The notes under the pieces were generated by a model. It made no database searches. It saw only the letters and a program-made list of their open reading frames with translations, and was not told the origin of the DNA. 64,000 nt of DNA, from positions 21,517,657 through 21,581,656 of the forward strand of contig NC_046674.1 in NCBI RefSeq assembly GCF_003369915.1, written 5' to 3'. The DNA is from Drosophila miranda (Eukaryota; Arthropoda; Insecta; Diptera; Drosophilidae). Below are positions 21,939 through 34,444 of the stretch, one piece after another (the first letter of the stretch is position 1; each line of letters opens with the position of its first letter). The position numbers and the translations under genes were made by a program.

Positions 21939-24900
21939 ATGAATAGTCGCCTGCAAAAGCAGCCGGCTGAGATGCCGGGAAAATTAAAGTCCGGCGGCCG
22001 AAAGTCGCGCCGCAAGGCGGCCTTGGTGTCGGCGGAGTTGATTACTGGCCCAGAAGGTGCCGATGAAGTGCATCGCAAGAATGGCCATGCCACAAATGGT
22101 GGCGGCAAGCGCCGGCGGGCCAACAAAGGTGGCAATCCGCCCCTCCTGACCAACGGTGACAGCAAGAGGAGCAAAATGAAGCAACAGAATCCGGGCAGCG
22201 AGAGCCAGCAGGCCGTCGTCTCCACCAAGAGAACCAACAAAAAAAAGTATATTGCCTGCAGCAACAACAACAACAACAGTAACAGCAGGAACATTAATGT
22301 GAGCAACGGCCAACACAACATCAACAGCAACAACAAGAAGGCCACCAGCGCCATCAACACCCCATCGCCATCGCCTCCAAAAGGGGCTGCGGCAACAGCA
22401 AAAAGGCAAGACTACAACTACCGCGACACCATATCGCCACCCACACCGATCTTGCCGGCCTCACCCCCACCGATCTTGCCGGCCTCACCCCCACCCAATG
22501 TGGCGGAGATAGTGTGCATTTCGGATGCAGAGTCCGAGGAGAACGAGCCGGCGGACTACTTTGACAGGGACACGGAGGAGGAGGACGAGGAGCCAGACGT
22601 GTTGGAAGTGGAGGACGAGGTGGTTCTGGTGAACGACACAGCCTCTACTCCCATGAAAAAACTGCAGCTAAAGAACGTTAATCCGAAGAACATAGCTGCA
22701 GCAGCCGCAGCAGCAGCGGCGGCCGCAGAAGCGGCAGCTGCCGCAGCAGAAGTGGCTGCGGCAGCAGCAGCCGCATTGCCCAACTTTGGCATCCCCACCA
22801 GCAACAGCACTCCGCTGGATCTTAACAACGAGGCGCACCAGAAGGACCTGGAATCCGTGACAGATCTTCGGTCCTACGGTGAGTCGGGGAAACGTCCACT
22901 CAAGCATGATTCAAACATACAGTTTACCCTTCCCCCGGGATGGGAAGGGCTACAGTCAAGCTTGCCAATGTTGAATACATTAAAATTTCCCCTAATCGGC
23001 ACGGACGTCCCCTAGGACGCCTATGAGATACAGAAAAAAAAAATGAAAATCAGTTTTCAGACAGAAAAAAAATAAATTATTTTGGCAAGGCGGCTCTTAG
23101 GAACCTACTACTGTATTCACATTTCATTCATCGAAGGAAAACAAAGGGATAGTTACGCTCTGAGAGCGTAACGCATGGTAGGGTGGGGTGAGGTGGGTTG
23201 CATGCGCTTCCGTTGCATCTTGGTCAATGGCGGGCGGCCTTTTGGTGTCCTTTTGCAAGTGTAGCACGCGCATTTAACCTTGACACAATTACCTACTAGC
23301 CGTCGACCCTATCCGCCCGCTGCCCCCCGACCGCCGCCCCCGCCCCTTGCTCCTTGGCTTCGAGGGCGGGGGCAGGGGGCGGTGCATGCGAATGCCGTTT
23401 TGGGCGTTGGGTGTTAATTCTACTGACCGAAAGTTCTCCTGCCTGTTCTCGTCTCCACAACACATACGGTGAGTGGGGCCATGCTTGGGCTTCAGACAGT
23501 GGCAGTGGCTTTTGATGGCACAGTGGAATCGATTGATGCCATGGAATGTACATAGCGAGGGGACTATAATAGTTTTTGGAAGTTCGAGCTTCTCAGTTTC
23601 TTGGAAATTGAGAAAACGAAAGTGTTCATCGCACTGTTGTTCGCCTTTTCAACATCGACATGTACAAGTTGTGTTTATTAAGGGGTGAGGCACACCTAGA
23701 GAAAGCTCTCCCATAAAGTCGTTGAGAGTAGTATTGAAAAACACCGAGAGAGCAGAAGATGTAGTGGCATTTCGGTAATGCCTCACCCCACCAATTCGCA
23801 CACCTTGGGCATGCAGTCGTGGCTATGCGTGTTCTCCTGGGAGAACAGGCAGGGTGGTGAGGGGAGGCGGGTGCAGTAGTAGGCAATTTATTTACTTGAA
23901 CTTGACAATGCAACTCCTCGAATATCAGCTATAGCAACCGCTAGCCTTTGTAGATAATTGCCTCTAATCGTTATTTTAGTTGTTTAATTATCTTTACGCC
24001 TCCCCCCACTCCTGCTGGCATTTCGATCACAACAAAATGCTCTCTCCACACCCCTACGTGATCGGCGGCGAATGCTATCGCTCTCTTCCTCTCGGTGTTG
24101 TTTTTCTGTACAGCACCGCACACGTTCTGTTAACATACAGCTGGCTAACAGAAGTGCATTATGTACAGAATTTTGGACAAACATTTGCCACCTCTACGAC
24201 AAGAGGGGTGGGGGGTGGTAGGGGAAAAAGAAAACCAGATGATGGCAGCCGAAAGAACATTCTACTTGTTGCTCGAGTGTCATTGTGTTTTCTTTTTTTT
24301 TCGGCTTTGTTGCGTTCATTAAACTTTGCCTAGAACGGGATGAGAGAACAACATTCTGTGCGGTTATACAGTTTAAGAACCTGCTGAAAGAGTATATTAT
24401 ACAAATATAATATTGCATATCAAGGCCAGTTGCGGTTAAACATTGCGGTTTAAAGATACACGGATAGAATAGAATATAAACAAATACTTGTTTTTCATAA
24501 TATTTCATGTAATTCTGTGTGAAATAAACTTCAGATTCAAAGTTTGCCAAATGTTAAGCAGAAAATTCGATGAATCCAAATAGAACTGAATTTCGAATGA
24601 ATTAGCTGGGAGCAATTCGACACTGCACCAATATGTGTATGTAGCTGTGGCATGAGGGGTGCTGCCACATTTGTTCACATTTCAAGTTCTTGGCTCAGCT
24701 TTTGGGGGGGGGGGGGGGGGGCAAGTCTCCCATTTGTGGGATGTGCTATCTCATACTTTCACACTTTCTTGTACCCTGTTCTTGTTGAATCAATAATTCG
24801 GCCGAAGAATGAGTTGTGCTCCCACTCGAGGCTCTCGGGTGTGTTTTTAGGTTATTGTACCCTTAAGGAATCGAGTGTGTTGTGCTTGTGTTTCGTGCAA

Positions 24901-27900
24901 ATTACCTTTACTCGTTGTTAGCAACTTGTATTTTCAAATAAAACAACAGGTTTGTTCCAAAGCGAGGCGGTTCCATTAACCTCTTACGGAGTTTGTGTCA
25001 ATGTGCCGCAAATTTCACAACAATTCGAAATTTTCGTAGAACATTTATAATACATGGGTTGAATGGACGCGACGCTGAGATCTATCAATGGTCCCCCCTT
25101 TGGTTAGAAGAGTCCTTGGCTTGAGGGTCATGTCGGTTCAAGGACAAGCTGCCACAGTAAATAGGAGGCGAGTGGAAGATGGGTAGATGGAGTAGAAGTA
25201 CTGTGAGTCCTAGACCTATGTACATATAATAGAGAGCCTATGTACTCTTCTGGGGACATTTTATAAAATAATTGTAATCCCACGACATCTGTCTGGGCCA
25301 CCAAATAATCGTAAATTCTACCAATTTTGGCGATGCGACGCACAGGCCAATGAACCGTTGTTTGCCTCTGCCTATGTACATAAATATTGAACGTGTCTGG
25401 ACAAGGAGAACATTGAGAGAGAGGGCATACGAAAGGAGAGTTTCTTTTGTTGGCATTGGGCTTGGGTTCGGCTGTTGCGCAGGCTTTGGCTTCATCTTTC
25501 ATTTCATATCCCCTACCACCCCCCACCCCCACAGCCAGCCACCTGCTGCTTATCCTGATGAAATTGCCAGCCTTATTCGGACCCACACAACTGCATAGAC
25601 GAGAGTACTACAGCACTGAATTTCTATTTCTATTGCCTCTCTATTGCGCTTTCGTCTCTCTTTCGCATCATTCGCACATGTTTACTGTTAGGCGTCGTCG
25701 TCGTCGTCGTCGTCGTACACGACGCTTCGCCGAAGCAAGTGTCTCGCACGTGCGCTGCCCTGTAGGTAAAAATAAAATGCGATACAACGCTCGCTGAGAG
25801 ATTAGAGCCGCTTTTATTTTAGTATTGATGTCATATACATACATATGTATGCATGTAAACAGTTGGGAAGAGAAGAGAAAAACAATACAATTGAATGTGC
25901 GTGCGTCCCTCTCAAATATGCTGGGATCTTTCCATGGTGGGGCGGAGGGGCAAGCCTTGTTATGGGTGGAAATTGATACTCTATGAATGTTTATGAATTG
26001 AACTATAATCCCCGTCTCTCCCGTACAGTAAAACTATACAGTGATGAGGCAGTGAGTCTAGTCGACTTTAAAATAATACGTGTCCTGGGCACGGGCGGTA
26101 AGTGAATCCTTTTATATGTAAGCCCTGAAATTAGGCTAATCATTTCCAATAACCAATAATTTGTGCAGCGTATGGACGAGTTTTCCTTGTGCGAAAACTG
26201 ACCCGTCACGATGCTGGCCAGTTGTATGCCATGAAGGTCCTAAACAAGATAACCGTAGTGCAGAAGCGTAAGACGGCCGAGCATACCAAAACAGAGCGTG
26301 TGGTAAGTACTTAACGGGGGCGAGGAGGACAATATATGAGTGGAAAGTGTAAAGTAAAACCCTTTTAATCACAACAAACGAAGAGAACGGTAACGTGTCC
26401 AATGGAAGTGATTGCAGATTGTTTGTTGTTGTTTTATTTTTCGGTGTACTTGTACCGTTACCTTTTTACCGTTGCCCCTGACTGCAGTCACTGCCGCAGA
26501 ACATATTTTCTTTAATAAAAGTGCAAAGCGGGAGACAACCTTCAAGCTTCACACGTCCCGTCCATGCATGTGTATGTACACGTACAGTTTCCAGTAGCAA
26601 ATCAAGAAAGAAGAGAGTAGACGAGCAGAAGAGTAGAGAAAGAGTAAACGAGGAAGCACAACAAGGAGGAAAAGACACGAAACGACGTGAATCTTCTTGT
26701 GACCCACATTCCGACTTGTTCTTGTTGCACCGGCAAAAAGTTAACGGAGTAATGCAGAGCGAGAGAAAGAGAGAGAGAGCGTAGAGGGATAGCTAAGGAG
26801 CGAGCTGAAGAGGCAAGGTAAATTAGGCAGACGGTAAGGCAAACAAACCTGTTTAAGTTACTCTCCACACTGATTGACCCTCTATTTAACATACCTTGGC
26901 CAGAGAGAGCTTCGAATAGGAAGAGAAAGAGAGTAAGAGAGCTCCGATCTATAGTGGAAGTTGTTTGTGGCTACTGCTACTGCAACCGGTTTTCGGCCGC
27001 GACATTGAGAGAGTCGTAGTAAATCAATGAAAATAGAAAACGAAAAGGAAAAGGAAAAGGAAACAGCAACAACAACAGATTCGTTAAATAACTGCAAACA
27101 GGTGTAGTGAGAGGGAGGGAGTGAGCGAGTGAGAGAGAGAGAGTAAGAACACGAGAAGCTGAGATAAGAAGCGCATTTTCTGACAGATAAATTGAACAAA
27201 TTTACAATTGGTCAGGCGCTGGCCTGCTTTGCTGTCGCCTGGTTTTCTGTGCTATTTACGTTTCTCCCTCCCACCAGCCCGGCCCAGCCCAGCCCGGCAG
27301 ACAGACGACTGCCGCCGGGGTTGTAGGCGGGAGTACTCGTTTTTTTTGTATTTTTTTTCAAGGTACCACTGCCTCTGTGCCACTAACCCAGTTATAGCCC
27401 ATAGCCCGGCAACCAGATAGCCGGCTATCTACAATTTGGCCAAAATAGAAAGGAACAAAACCTGAAATGTGAAAGTTTTTTTATTTTCTGCCCAACAATT
27501 GAAAATGGAAAGAGAAAGACAAAGATAAAAACGAAAATCATTTATAAATGAAATGAATTCGTGCCAAAGTAACTGCTAACTGCTCAGTTATCCATCTTCC
27601 ACCCACCCACAAACGGCACACTCTTTCTCTCTCTTTTTCGCTATTGCTCTCTTGCTATCTTGCTCTAAACGATATACAGACACCACAGAGAAGCGAACAA
27701 AATATGACAAAGATTGTTTTTGCTGTAACCCCACGTCTTGCTCCTTTTTCAGGTACTAGAAGCCGTACAGCGCAGCCCCTTCCTGGTCGGCCTCCACTAT
27801 GCGTTCCAGTCATCATCGAAGCTGTACTTGGTTCTCGGTAAGATCCCGATGATAATTGCTTTATGTTGACCAGAAGATTACCATAATGCCAATGCTTATA

Positions 27901-30743
27901 CAGACTTTGCCAAGGGCGGGGAACTGTTCACCCATTTGTACCATGCCGAGCAGTTCGATGAGTCGCGCGTGCGCGTCTATGTTGCCGAGGTGGTGTTGGC
28001 GGTGGAGCAACTGCATCAGCTGGGCATCATTTATCGCGACATAAAGCTCGAGAACATCCTTCTGGATGGAGACGGACACATTGTCCTGTCCGACTTTGGG
28101 CTGTCGAAGATCCTATCGGAAGAGAATGATCACCGGGCACACAGCTTCTGTGGCACCCTGGAGTACATGGCACCGGAGATCATACGCACTGGGCCGCCGG
28201 GTCACGACAGTGCCGTCGATTGGTGGTCTGTGGGTGTTCTGACCTTTGAACTGCTCACCGGAGGACCACCCTTTTCCACCTCTGATGGCCAGAGCCAGCA
28301 GTCGGAGATCTCAAGGCGCATACAAAGGGATCAGCCGCCAATACCGCCAACGTTCAGCGCGGCTGCCAAAGACTTTGTGCTCAAAATGCTGGAGAAGAAC
28401 CCCAAGCTGCGTCTGGGCAAGAACGATCGCGATGCCAAAGAGATCAAGCAGCATCCCTTCTTCCATGGCATCAACTGGCACGACCTGCGCGCCAAGCGCC
28501 GCAAGGCCCCATACAAGCCCGTGCTCACATGCGAGGATGACGTCCAGAACTTCAGCAGCGAGTTCACCGAACAGCCGCCAGAGGACATCGAATGCGATGC
28601 ACCCCCCAGTCGCATTCGCCTTTTCCGGGGATATACCTATGTGGCGCCCGAGCATTTGGAACAAATGCGCAGAGACAACAACTGCCACATTGAATATTGT
28701 AACAAAGGATTACTGGTCGGTTGAAAGTCTCCCACTTTGCCATCCTTCCACATTCAAGCTTATGCTAATCTCTTGTTTTCTCCATCCATCAACAGCATAT
28801 GCCGTCAAGACCGCAAGATCTCGACCTGGGCAGCCGCACGGCGGGTGGATCCTACGGTACCTGCTACTTTGCCGTGGACAGCACCAACGATATGATATTC
28901 ATGGTCAAGGTTGTCCCACTCTCAAAGTTTCGTGCATCCGAAGTAGACGCCCTGACCTCCTGCGCCATGATAAATGATGGCCACCAGAATATTGTCCAAT
29001 ATCTGGGCACCTTCCGGGACAAGTGCGACACATGGATCCTCACAGAGTTCCTTGTCGGCGAGGAGCTTTCGGCGCCCATCAAACGCAACGCCCTGAACGA
29101 GCGCACCTGCCGTGAGCTCTTTCGGCAGATTCTGGAGGCGGTGCGTCACATTCACTCGAAAAAGTTCATACACGGTGACGTGAAGCCCGAGAACATTGTG
29201 TTCGAGAGTCGCGATGATATGGTGGTGAAGCTGGTTGACTTTGGCAGTGCCTGGTGGGTGCCTCTTCTCTAATATTACCTTTATTTCCTCTTCCTATAAT
29301 CGAGTCTTCTCTTTCGTTTATGGTGTTCACAGTTACAGCAGCAATTTCACGAGCTGGCAGGACAAGCCGCGCTACACTCTGGACTATGCACCGCCCGAGA
29401 TGCTCAAGGATCCCAATATGGTCACGTATACGCCGGCCGTCGATGTCTACGGGCTTGGCGCGACGCTGTACACGATGCTGGTGGGCCATCCGCCCTATCG
29501 CCAGGATCAGGAGGACACGGAACACACTCCAGAAATTCATCACCAGTTGCGGCGACGCATGCAGAGCGAGACGTTCAATCATGAATCGAAGCTCTGGCTA
29601 AATGCCAGCCCGGAGTTCCGCCATCTGGTAGAGTGCTGCATGCTGCCCGATCCCGCCGATCGTCCGCAACTGAATGATATTTTGGCGAGCGACTGGGTGT
29701 GCGGTGTAGGTAGCGACATGGACGTCGAATTCATTGTGCCATCCTCGCCACAGCAGCTTAAGGAGGAGGTAGAGGAGAAGGAGGAGGCAGCGGAGGTAGA
29801 GAAAGAGGAGGAGGTAGAGGAGGTAGAGGAGGGGGAGGTGGTTTATGAAGATGAATCAATGTCGACACCAGGTATGTCACCCGAACATGAGTCCGATCCC
29901 GAGGACATCAACATGCTCGAAGAGCCCGTGCCGGCTATAGCAGCACCGAGCGAATTGTTCTTGCCTCGTCGCAGACTCTCCCGGGTGACATCCAACGATG
30001 AAGATTTCCTCGGCTTCAATGAGGATCGGCCGCCACTATATATGCCCCCCGAATATCTGATCCAGCCAGTGGGCTATGAGGAAACGCCCCACGAAATATT
30101 GCCGCCGCCGCCGCCGCTTTCTCCAGTTGCTGTTGCTCCAGCTTTTGCACTAAAAACAGAACCCGAAGAGATAAAAATCAAACGGCCAAGAACTCGTCAG
30201 CAACGGCGAACCGAGTGCCATGTACCGTTGCCATGTCCGCCTGTTGTGGTAAGGAATGAAGTTCCCCCAGACACGGAGGACACCAAGGTCGGTCTCCAAT
30301 TTCTGATGATACACGTGCCGCCACCGAAAGACGAACCCCGCACAACCATGACCAGTAAAACAATAATAGCAGCCCGAATCGAACGCCCACAGCCCGCCCC
30401 GAAAGCCCGCAAAACGGGCCGCCCAACGAATGACGATGAGAATCTTTACGGCTTTAGCAAGACGCAAGCTTCGTGGCGAAAATCGCGGGCTAGCTGGCGA
30501 CAATTCTGCCTACTCATCAACGGTGCCCAGCAGGTGCTGAAGCATCGCTTCAAGGAACATCGTCGCGTATACTGCGTTCCGCGTATTAAATCCGAGATCA
30601 AAGACGACGATGAAATCGTGACGCCTCAGATATATCCCCGACCGAAGGTGAGAAAGCAGCGGGCACCCAAGGTGCCGCGACTGCCGACTCGTGTGCAGCC
30701 AGAGAGGGCGCGGGCCTTGCGCCAGCAGTACGTGTTCGAATGA
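21939..30743 (+). CDS. JIL-1: JIL-1 tandem-kinase histone H3 Ser10 kinase
   Basis: Chromosomal kinase (MSK-like) that phosphorylates histone H3 Ser10 on interphase chromatin, counters heterochromatin spreading and is enriched on the male X. Exons: 21939-22878, 26029-26097, 26169-26302, 27753-27837, 27904-28715, 28796-29253 and 29333-30743; phases agree, giving 1302 residues. The N-terminal domain is basic and low-complexity (Asn tracts, an ILPASPPP duplication, an interrupted poly-Ala stretch). Kinase 1 (about 325-592, AGC type) has GTGAYGRV, YAMKVL, YRDIKLEN, SDFGLSK and YMAPE, then an AGC tail. Kinase 2 (about 688-954, CaMK-like) has TAGGSYGTC, FMVKVV, HGDVKPEN (Gly in place of the HRD Arg), VDFGSAC and YAPPEML. 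An acidic stretch (about 975-1005) and a basic C-terminus end the protein. The donor after GLL is the unusual GTCGGT. Confidence 0.97.
22447..22496 (+). repeat. 24-bp tandem duplication in JIL-1 exon
   Basis: Two in-frame copies encode ILPASPPP ILPASPPP in the N-terminal low-complexity domain. Confidence 0.9.
24704..24721. repeat. Poly-G tract (18 G)
   Basis: Uninterrupted run of 18 G inside the JIL-1 intron. Homopolymer length is the least reliable part of any assembly. Confidence 0.8.
25692..25716. repeat. CGT trinucleotide run
   Basis: About eight CGT units in the JIL-1 intron. Confidence 0.85.
26303..27752 (+). other. JIL-1 intron inside kinase domain 1 (1.45 kb)
   Basis: Donor GTAAGT after ...ERV and acceptor TTTTTCAG before VLEAVQRS. 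The stretch is rich in GAGA/AGAG purine runs (26757-26785, 26920-26942, 27115-27147), the binding pattern of GAGA factor. No coding exon was seen. Confidence 0.7.
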
Positions 30744-32903
30744 CCTCGTGCCGCCGATCAGTGCTTAGGCCAAGAAGAGGCGAAGAGTAGTGTCGTGGAG
30801 GCGCCGGAGCACGATGCGAAAGGAGCGGAAGCTAAAAGGCGCCAACTGCAAGCGGTGCTGGCGGCGACCATGCAGTGGGCGTCTGGCTCTGAAAAGCAAC
30901 AAGACAGCTGACGACAGATGAGGACTGGTAGCAAAGCAACGGGGACAACTATGACTAGGCCGCAGCGATTAATAAGTATCTAACTGCCACACAACGACCC
31001 ACACACACAACACACAGGACACACACACACACACACACACTAACACTGAAAGTAAGAGTAGAAGGATCCGCAAGGAGCACCAAAGATCCTGTCAAGATTT
31101 GTTATATACTATAATAGATAATAGAAAACCTTATTACATAAGTTTAGGACATCTCTTTGCAAACTATTTACGCGGAAAACTGCTAACGATCCCGCGAACT
31201 TGCAAGAAAGGGAGATGAGCGCTAAGAGTAGACCGGGCAACAATCCTTATAAAAATGTATTCTATATGCGATATGTTGTGCTAGTTAACTTTTAAATAGC
31301 CTAATTGTAATTACAAATTCAGTAATAAATAGGGAATCCACACGCTAATCGCACGCTTATTGTTTATGCGGAGATCTTGAGATCAATTTAGGTGCGATAG
31401 CAGACAATGTAACAATCACTAAAATCATTAATCAGTTAATCAGATCTATAGTTATTCGTTAAGCTACAAAAGGACACGCCACACCATACCACACGACACA
31501 GACACCATCCAACGAATTCTTTAAGTTTGGCTCCTAAGTTCGTTAGACATATTTCTAATTCAGATACAGCTTTCTCCACAACCACTCAATATTATCAAAA
31601 TCATCATCATCATCATCAACATCATCACCCATATATGTATAAACATCACTGCATCAACAAATCATATGTTCAAGTTTTGCCAATGATAATCAGAATAGGG
31701 ACCAGTCCTGCTCTTGATTGCGAATAGATCGGATCTGGTTTTGTCCTCCTCCTGCTGCTTGCAATGCCCTTGACCTTGACTTGTTCTCCTCCTGATGAAT
31801 TTGGCAACACTAACAAACTAATCGCTCTATTTTCTGCGTATTAGTCCATGAGATCGTTGCTATCGGGGTTGTGAAGCGTCTGCAAAAATGATCTTTTTTG
31901 TTGTTTTATTTTATCAAGAGCCTGCGTCTCGTCATCGTAAAAGAATCATTTAATTCTAACTACGAACTATGCATATGCCTATTTACACACCAATCCATAT
32001 TTATACCAGCTATCTGAGAACACTAGGATTAACCACAAAAACTTTTTTGTTTTAGTAACCGATACTCAAAGAGTATAGGGATTTTTAAATGTTGTTTGTA
32101 ATTTGTTTTTTTAATATTTTTGTTGTATTTTTGTTGGCCGCATTTGGACTTTTTCACCACCCATACACAACCCTCCGCTAACACACAAACAAAATACTAA
32201 CACACATATCGAATCGTACTTTTGTAAATTTTGCTATAGAGTCGATTAAAGATTGATGATGAAAACACTCATGGTGTAAATTTTAGTATAAAAGAAGTAA
32301 CAATTTATATTAAAGTTGCCTTTAAACCAGTTGCCTTAGAACGAACACACACACACACACACAGAAACAGAAACACAAAAACACAAATGTAAAACCAAAA
32401 CTCCAAGAAGACGTCGCAATAAAATGGTGTACAAATGTGCAAGAAAAAAACAAGTGGAAGCTGTTTGGCAAGAGTTTTTTATATGAAGAAACGAAACGAA
32501 CGAGCAAACGAAGGAACCACAACAAGAGCAAAAGCAATTCGTGGTAGTTTAAGGACACACATGTAGAATAAGCGATAGATCTACATACAATTATTAAAAT
32601 ATAAAAATATATTAAAACATAAAATACATAAAAAAAATGGGATGCAACTAGTTTACTGTAAGAATAAAGCAATCAATCGTTTTGAGATCGATTTTATTAG
32701 TTCGGCCAAAGCGTTATATGGATAATTAGCTTAACATAGCGTCCACAGCGATATCGACTCGCCTCCGATCGTTTGTTTATGGATAGATTCGAGGATTTGA
32801 ATAAAATATAAATAAATACATATATGAATATGAATCAAGTTGCTAGCGAGTAAGTCACCAAAGTTTGTACATAAAAACTATATCAAAATGCAGTTAAAAT
32901 AAA
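30744..32903 (+). other. JIL-1 3' UTR (about 2.2 kb)
   Basis: No coding frame. Candidate AATAAA signals occur near 31323, 32416, 32661 and 32898, allowing alternative polyadenylation; the last is followed by a T-rich region. CA dinucleotide runs lie at 31019-31040 and 32345-32361. Confidence 0.6.
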
Positions 32904-33984
32904 GAAAGCATTTCAAATGATCTCTTTTTCTCTTTCCCTCTATTCCGTGTGCTTCCACATCGTGCTTCCCTGCATCATGTATTCCCCTGAATTGCATCAG
33001 TTTTACATGAGAAAGAAGAGCATGCCATCTTATTCTAATCTATGTAATCCTTAATGAACGGTGAAAGATATTCTCCTACTCTAATGCATAGAGCTTCTAA
33101 TCATCGAGTTTTAGTTTTCATAATGTACGCAAAATTGAAGTCGACAACTCATTAAATTAACGCCATTGGTTTTTTCAAAAATTGAATTAAGTACCGGTCG
33201 CGAACGTAAGATTTTTCCATACGTTTTTTCTACTTTATCACCTCACATGTTCCCATAAATCACTTCATACTTCCTAAACAAACAACTAAGTAGGCTTTTG
33301 CGAGAGACTTTGAGGAAAAACTCTTATCAACAAAAATCATCTTTCTTATAGGAGAAAATAATTAAAGAAAACATGACTATAAAAGTAAAATTAGTTATGT
33401 TTCATTCAATTTAGAACATAATATCTTTACAAAAGTATATGGAAATGGGCTTATATTAGCTTTTAATTATTTTGTCTCCGAAGACTTTTTTAAGGAAATG
33501 CCCGTATAAATGGCGCCCAATGCATGAGTAGGTCAAAACCATGTCTGTGGAGATGTTTTTTATCCCCAATCGGCCGACTAATTATTTCGAATTAAATAAA
33601 ACTCGGCGCAGAAATAAAATTACGATATGTTCTTTAATGCGTAACATCCAAATTGCAAGTGTGGCTTGCCTGCCCTTTACATTGCCGCTCCGATCGCTAA
33701 GCGCAGCTTCGCTCGGCCGACGTCGGTAGGCAGACGCAAAGCGGAGATAGCGAAGAGCGAGCTGGCAGAGAGCGTTTAGCAGGGCAAGCAAGCGCAAAGC
33801 TTTAACAAACAAATGAGTGACATAGACATAAGTAACAAACAAAATAAGCGGCTGAGGGCCAAGAATTAGGTGCTATTTGGCAAGCAGCTAATCGGCTGGG
33901 TTCTGCTCCGAACAATGTCAATATGAGAGAAAGTCATTAGCCATGCTTCAAATAAGCTTGGAAAAAGGAATATTTACATTAATT
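32904..33984. other. JIL-1/Brr2 intergenic DNA with a GC-rich segment
   Basis: A/T-rich DNA surrounds a GC-rich island at about 33655-33800, whose ends form an imperfect inverted repeat (CTTGCCTGCCCT against AGGGCAAGCAAG). No gene was recognised. JIL-1 and Brr2 sit at 68A and 72A in D. melanogaster, so a synteny break is expected in this gap. Confidence 0.5.
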
Positions 33985-34320
33985 AAAGTAAATAGGACAA
34001 TAGTAAATTTAAAAAAATTTTAAAATCAAAGAATATTATTTTCGATCATGGACAGAGGACGATTAACCCCTTATACGCCACTCCACGAAAATTATGGAAC
34101 TTGAACAATTTCAGCGCACTTCATGTGAAAGGTATCATGGTAATGTTGTTTTTAAGTATAGAGAAATTTACATAAAGGGTTTTTTTCCGCGGTTCAACCA
34201 AAAATGTTCACCTGTTAAAAAAGAGCGGTCTGAAGTGGGCTAAGTTCGTTTTTCATCGATATATTTACGGTATATTTAAGAAATGAGAAGGTATATTTCT
34301 GCGTGTCACGGTATATTCTA
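33985..34320 (+). repeat. Dispersed promoter-like repeat, copy C (5' of Brr2)
   Basis: Shares with copies A and B the blocks CGATCATGGACAGAGGACGA, CTCCACGAAAATTATGGAAC, TGTGAAAGGTATCATGGTAA, then ATCGATATATTTACGGTATA and GGTATATTTCTGCGTGTCAC. It ends about 14 bases before motif 1 and about 125 bases before the Brr2 ATG. Confidence 0.75.
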
Positions 34321-34333
34321 TCAATAAATCCGC

Positions 34334-34342
34334 GGTCACACT
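34334..34342 (+). promoter_or_regulatory. Core promoter motif 1 (GGTCACACT), Brr2
   Basis: An exact motif 1 core about 100 bases upstream of the Brr2 ATG, in the same GCGGTCACACTG context as the JIL-1 copy, preceded by motif-6-like GGTATATTT elements. Confidence 0.7.
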
Positions 34343-34444
34343 GTTTGCAACCAAAAACAGCGGCATATTTCACAATTTTATTGAATAAAGAACTAAAATA
34401 GGTTAATTACATCGCTAAAACCCTAAGTGAAACGATAAACAGTC

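Larger units (their letters stand above)
22879..26028 (+). other. JIL-1 intron before the kinase exons (3.15 kb)
   Basis: A phase-1 intron with donor GTGAGT and acceptor CCCGTACAG. No coding frame was recognised inside. It contains an 18-G homopolymer (24704-24721) and a CGT trinucleotide run (about 25692-25716). A short CATACGGTGAGT near 23461 resembles the upstream donor and could be a cryptic site. Confidence 0.7.

Noticed and set aside
23280-23468. Possible extra JIL-1 exon ending CATACG|GTGAGT
   Set aside because: The donor resembles that of the first coding exon, but no matching acceptor with an open phase-1 frame exists, and direct joining 22878 to 26029 keeps the frame.
33541-33842. 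Short frames in the GC-rich island
   Set aside because: Open on both strands across an inverted-repeat-like segment; better explained by structure or a mobile-element remnant.
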